Origin: an uncultured Bacillota bacterium
GTDB taxonomy: Bacteria; Bacillota; Clostridia; Peptostreptococcales; Anaerovoracaceae
Reading direction: 5' to 3'
DNA: 7,175 nt
NCBI GenBank assembly: GCA_946546075.1
Contig: CAMNNV010000061.1
Coordinates: 1 to 7,175, forward strand
In this document: in pieces, positions 6,040 to 7,175 of the stretch
How positions within the stretch are numbered: position 1 is the stretch's first letter
Layout of the letters: the number at the start of each line of letters is the position of its first letter
Notes under the pieces: model-generated
What the model was told of the DNA's origin: nothing
What the model saw: the letters and a program-made list of their open reading frames with translations, nothing else
Database searches by the model: none
Translations under genes and position numbers: made by a program

Positions 6040-6984
6040 ATGAAGCATTATTTCATTATGAATCCCGTTTCCGGTCACAAGCATGCCAGAGAGAGATTCC
6101 TACGAGAAATGACCGACCTGGAGACCAATTACGAACTGATTTTTACAACAAAAAAAGGCGATGCCAGAGCCTTCTCTGAGGACATCGCAAAGAGTGCTGA
6201 GAAGCGAGATGAGCACGTGCGGATCTTTGCGTGCGGCGGTGACGGAACGATACACGATGTCGTCAACGGTGCATGGGGGTGCTTAAACGTGGAAATCGGC
6301 TGCATCCCTTTGGGAACGGGCAACGATTTCATCCGGAATTTCGGCAAAAAGTCGGAGTTTACAGATCTGGAGACGTATCTCGACGGACCGTCCGTTTACT
6401 GCGATACCATCGGATATGAAGCCTCAAACGAGGGCGTCGTGACAACAGGGCACTGCGTGAACATGGTCAATATCGGTCTGGACTGCAATATCGTAGACAC
6501 CACAGATTCGATAAAAAAACTCCCGCTGGTCAATGGGTCCGCAGCGTATCTGGCTGCCGTCTTCGTGAATCTGATCAAGAAAAAAGGAGAGAACCTCAAG
6601 ATCGATTACGACGGAAGATATCTTCACGACGGCAAGCTTCTTCTTATATCGATCGCTAACGGATGCTTCTGCGGGGGAGGTATCAAAGGTCTGCCAAAAG
6701 CATCGACGGATGACGGGCTCATGGATGTGAGTCTCGTTCGCAATGTATCCCGTACGGATTTTATACGGCTGTTCCCGAAGTACTCCAAAGGCACGCACCT
6801 CACGGACAAGACGCTGATCAGGAAGAACATGCTCAGGTACACGAAAGAAAACCGCCTCAGCATAGATACGAACAAAAAACATTTTAAACTCTGTATCGAC
6901 GGCGAGATCAGCACCCAGCAAAGTGCAACTTTCACCATCGAACCACATGCCTTCCGATTCATCGTCCCGCCGGGGAAGAAATAG
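6040..6984 (+). CDS. YegS/DagK-type lipid kinase
   Basis: A 314-residue kinase of the diacylglycerol-kinase catalytic fold (YegS/DgkB/BmrU group), expected at the inner face of the membrane, phosphorylating a lipid alcohol such as diacylglycerol with ATP. Motifs in order: NPVSG (8-12), the nucleotide loop CGGDGTIHDVVNG (65-77), and IPLGTGNDFIRNFG (89-102). The second beta-rich domain has ANGCFCGGGIKGLPKASTDDGLMDV (206-230), whose acidic cluster D224/D225/D229 matches the metal-site region of DgkB. CIDGE (285-289) follows, where the Asp before Gly-Glu is the family's catalytic candidate. The length is normal for the family and nothing is broken. The substrate cannot be read from the sequence: diacylglycerol recycling for phospholipid and lipoteichoic-acid synthesis is the usual role, but other lipids are possible. 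The gene is divergent from the aminopeptidase, and no terminator is visible before the tRNA promoter. Confidence 0.93.
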   Translation: MKHYFIMNPVSGHKHARERFLREMTDLETNYELIFTTKKGDARAFSEDIAKSAEKRDEHVRIFACGGDGTIHDVVNGAWGCLNVEIGCIPLGTGNDFIRNFGKKSEFTDLETYLDGPSVYCDTIGYEASNEGVVTTGHCVNMVNIGLDCNIVDTTDSIKKLPLVNGSAAYLAAVFVNLIKKKGENLKIDYDGRYLHDGKLLLISIANGCFCGGGIKGLPKASTDDGLMDVSLVRNVSRTDFIRLFPKYSKGTHLTDKTLIRKNMLRYTKENRLSIDTNKKHFKLCIDGEISTQQSATFTIEPHAFRFIVPPGKK

Positions 6985-6991
6985 AAGGCAC

Positions 6992-7020
6992 TTGAACAGC
7001 GAGTCGATTTCATGTATACT
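6992..7020 (+). promoter_or_regulatory. Promoter of the tRNA-Ser transcript
   Basis: TTGAAC (6992-6997), a 17-base spacer and TATACT (7015-7020) form a good sigma-A promoter starting eight bases after the lipid-kinase stop. The expected start near 7027 gives a leader of about 57 bases before the mature tRNA end. Confidence 0.75.
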
Positions 7021-7047
7021 AATGAACGTTGAGCCGCCATGGCTATA

Positions 7048-7071
7048 CCTGCATCAACCAAAAGATGCAGG
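7048..7071 (+). other. Perfect hairpin in the tRNA leader
   Basis: CCTGCATC (7048-7055) and GATGCAGG (7064-7071) form a perfect 8-bp stem with the loop AACCAAAA. It ends 12 bases before the tRNA. No T-run follows on either strand, so it is not a standard terminator. A smaller AGCC / GGCT stem (7032-7035 / 7041-7044) precedes it. It may guide 5' processing or protect the precursor. Confidence 0.6.
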
Positions 7072-7083
7072 CAGCGATCATAC

Positions 7084-7172
7084 GGAAGCGTATCGAAGTG
7101 GTCATAACGAGCCGCACTCGAAATGCGGTTGTCCTCCGGGGCACGTGGGTTCGAATCCCACCGCTTCCGCCA
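7084..7172 (+). tRNA. tRNA-Ser, anticodon CGA
   Basis: The acceptor arms GGAAGCG (7084-7090) and CGCTTCC (7162-7168) pair perfectly, followed by discriminator G and an encoded CCA (7170-7172). The anticodon stem CCGCA/TGCGG encloses CTCGAAA, giving anticodon CGA (7119-7121), which reads UCG. The T arm is GTGGG-TTCGAAT-CCCAC. A long variable arm (about TGTCC / GGGCA) marks it as a class II serine tRNA. The total is 89 bases with CCA. Confidence 0.96.
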
Positions 7173-7175
7173 AAT

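Noticed and set aside
3956..6948. Other overlapping frames on both strands, including 3956-4270 (-), 5406-5936 (+) and 6424-6948 (-)
   Set aside because: They lie antisense to, or out of frame with, well-supported genes and have no recognisable protein features or ribosome sites.
7023..7174. Open frames through the tRNA, from the ATG at 7023 and the ATG at 7066
   Set aside because: They run through the mature tRNA and give the familiar tRNA-derived peptides (for example VGSNPTASAK or TWVRIPPLPP), known false genes.

Overview
The window looks like a chromosomal segment from an anaerobic, low-to-moderate-GC Gram-positive bacterium of the class Clostridia. The basis is the strong purine-rich Shine-Dalgarno sites, an SH3b/glucosaminidase wall hydrolase paired with a cohesin-like surface protein, an M29 aminopeptidase of the short type, a Firmicutes-type pyrimidine-nucleoside phosphorylase, and a tRNA with encoded CCA. 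The genus cannot be named from sequence reading alone. No phage, insertion sequence, CRISPR or toxin signature was seen, and the gene density is that of an ordinary chromosome.

Layout. Positions 1-1305 (+) hold an almost complete pyrimidine-nucleoside phosphorylase (nucleoside salvage) whose first few codons lie outside the window. A TetR-type regulator follows (1374-2057, +) and ends in a clear intrinsic terminator (2077-2108). A strong extended -10 promoter (2129-2157), overlapped by a perfect 8-bp inverted repeat, then drives a two-gene unit. Its first gene is a secreted three-SH3b N-acetylglucosaminidase (2225-4114). Twelve bases later comes a membrane-anchored protein with a cohesin-like ectodomain (4127-4798). 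The unit ends at a terminator (4816-4849) whose left arm lies in a perfect 13-bp tandem duplication. A convergent M29 metallo-aminopeptidase (4851-5960, -) lies immediately beyond and probably shares this terminator. A short divergent region (5961-6039) separates it from a YegS/DagK-type lipid kinase (6040-6984, +; the longer upstream start is rejected). The window closes with a promoter, a hairpin-bearing leader and a tRNA-Ser(CGA) (7084-7172).

How the genes fit together. The genes between 2125 and 4849 form the most interesting unit: a wall-cutting enzyme, a surface-anchored adhesin-like partner, and a promoter with an operator-like palindrome next to a TetR gene. Regulation of this unit by the TetR protein is a hypothesis based on position only. 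The phosphorylase, aminopeptidase, lipid kinase and tRNA are housekeeping-type genes with no evident functional tie to that unit. No gene-free stretch exceeds 300 bases; the longest, 2058-2224, is accounted for by the terminator, promoter and leader. No clearly novel system was found.
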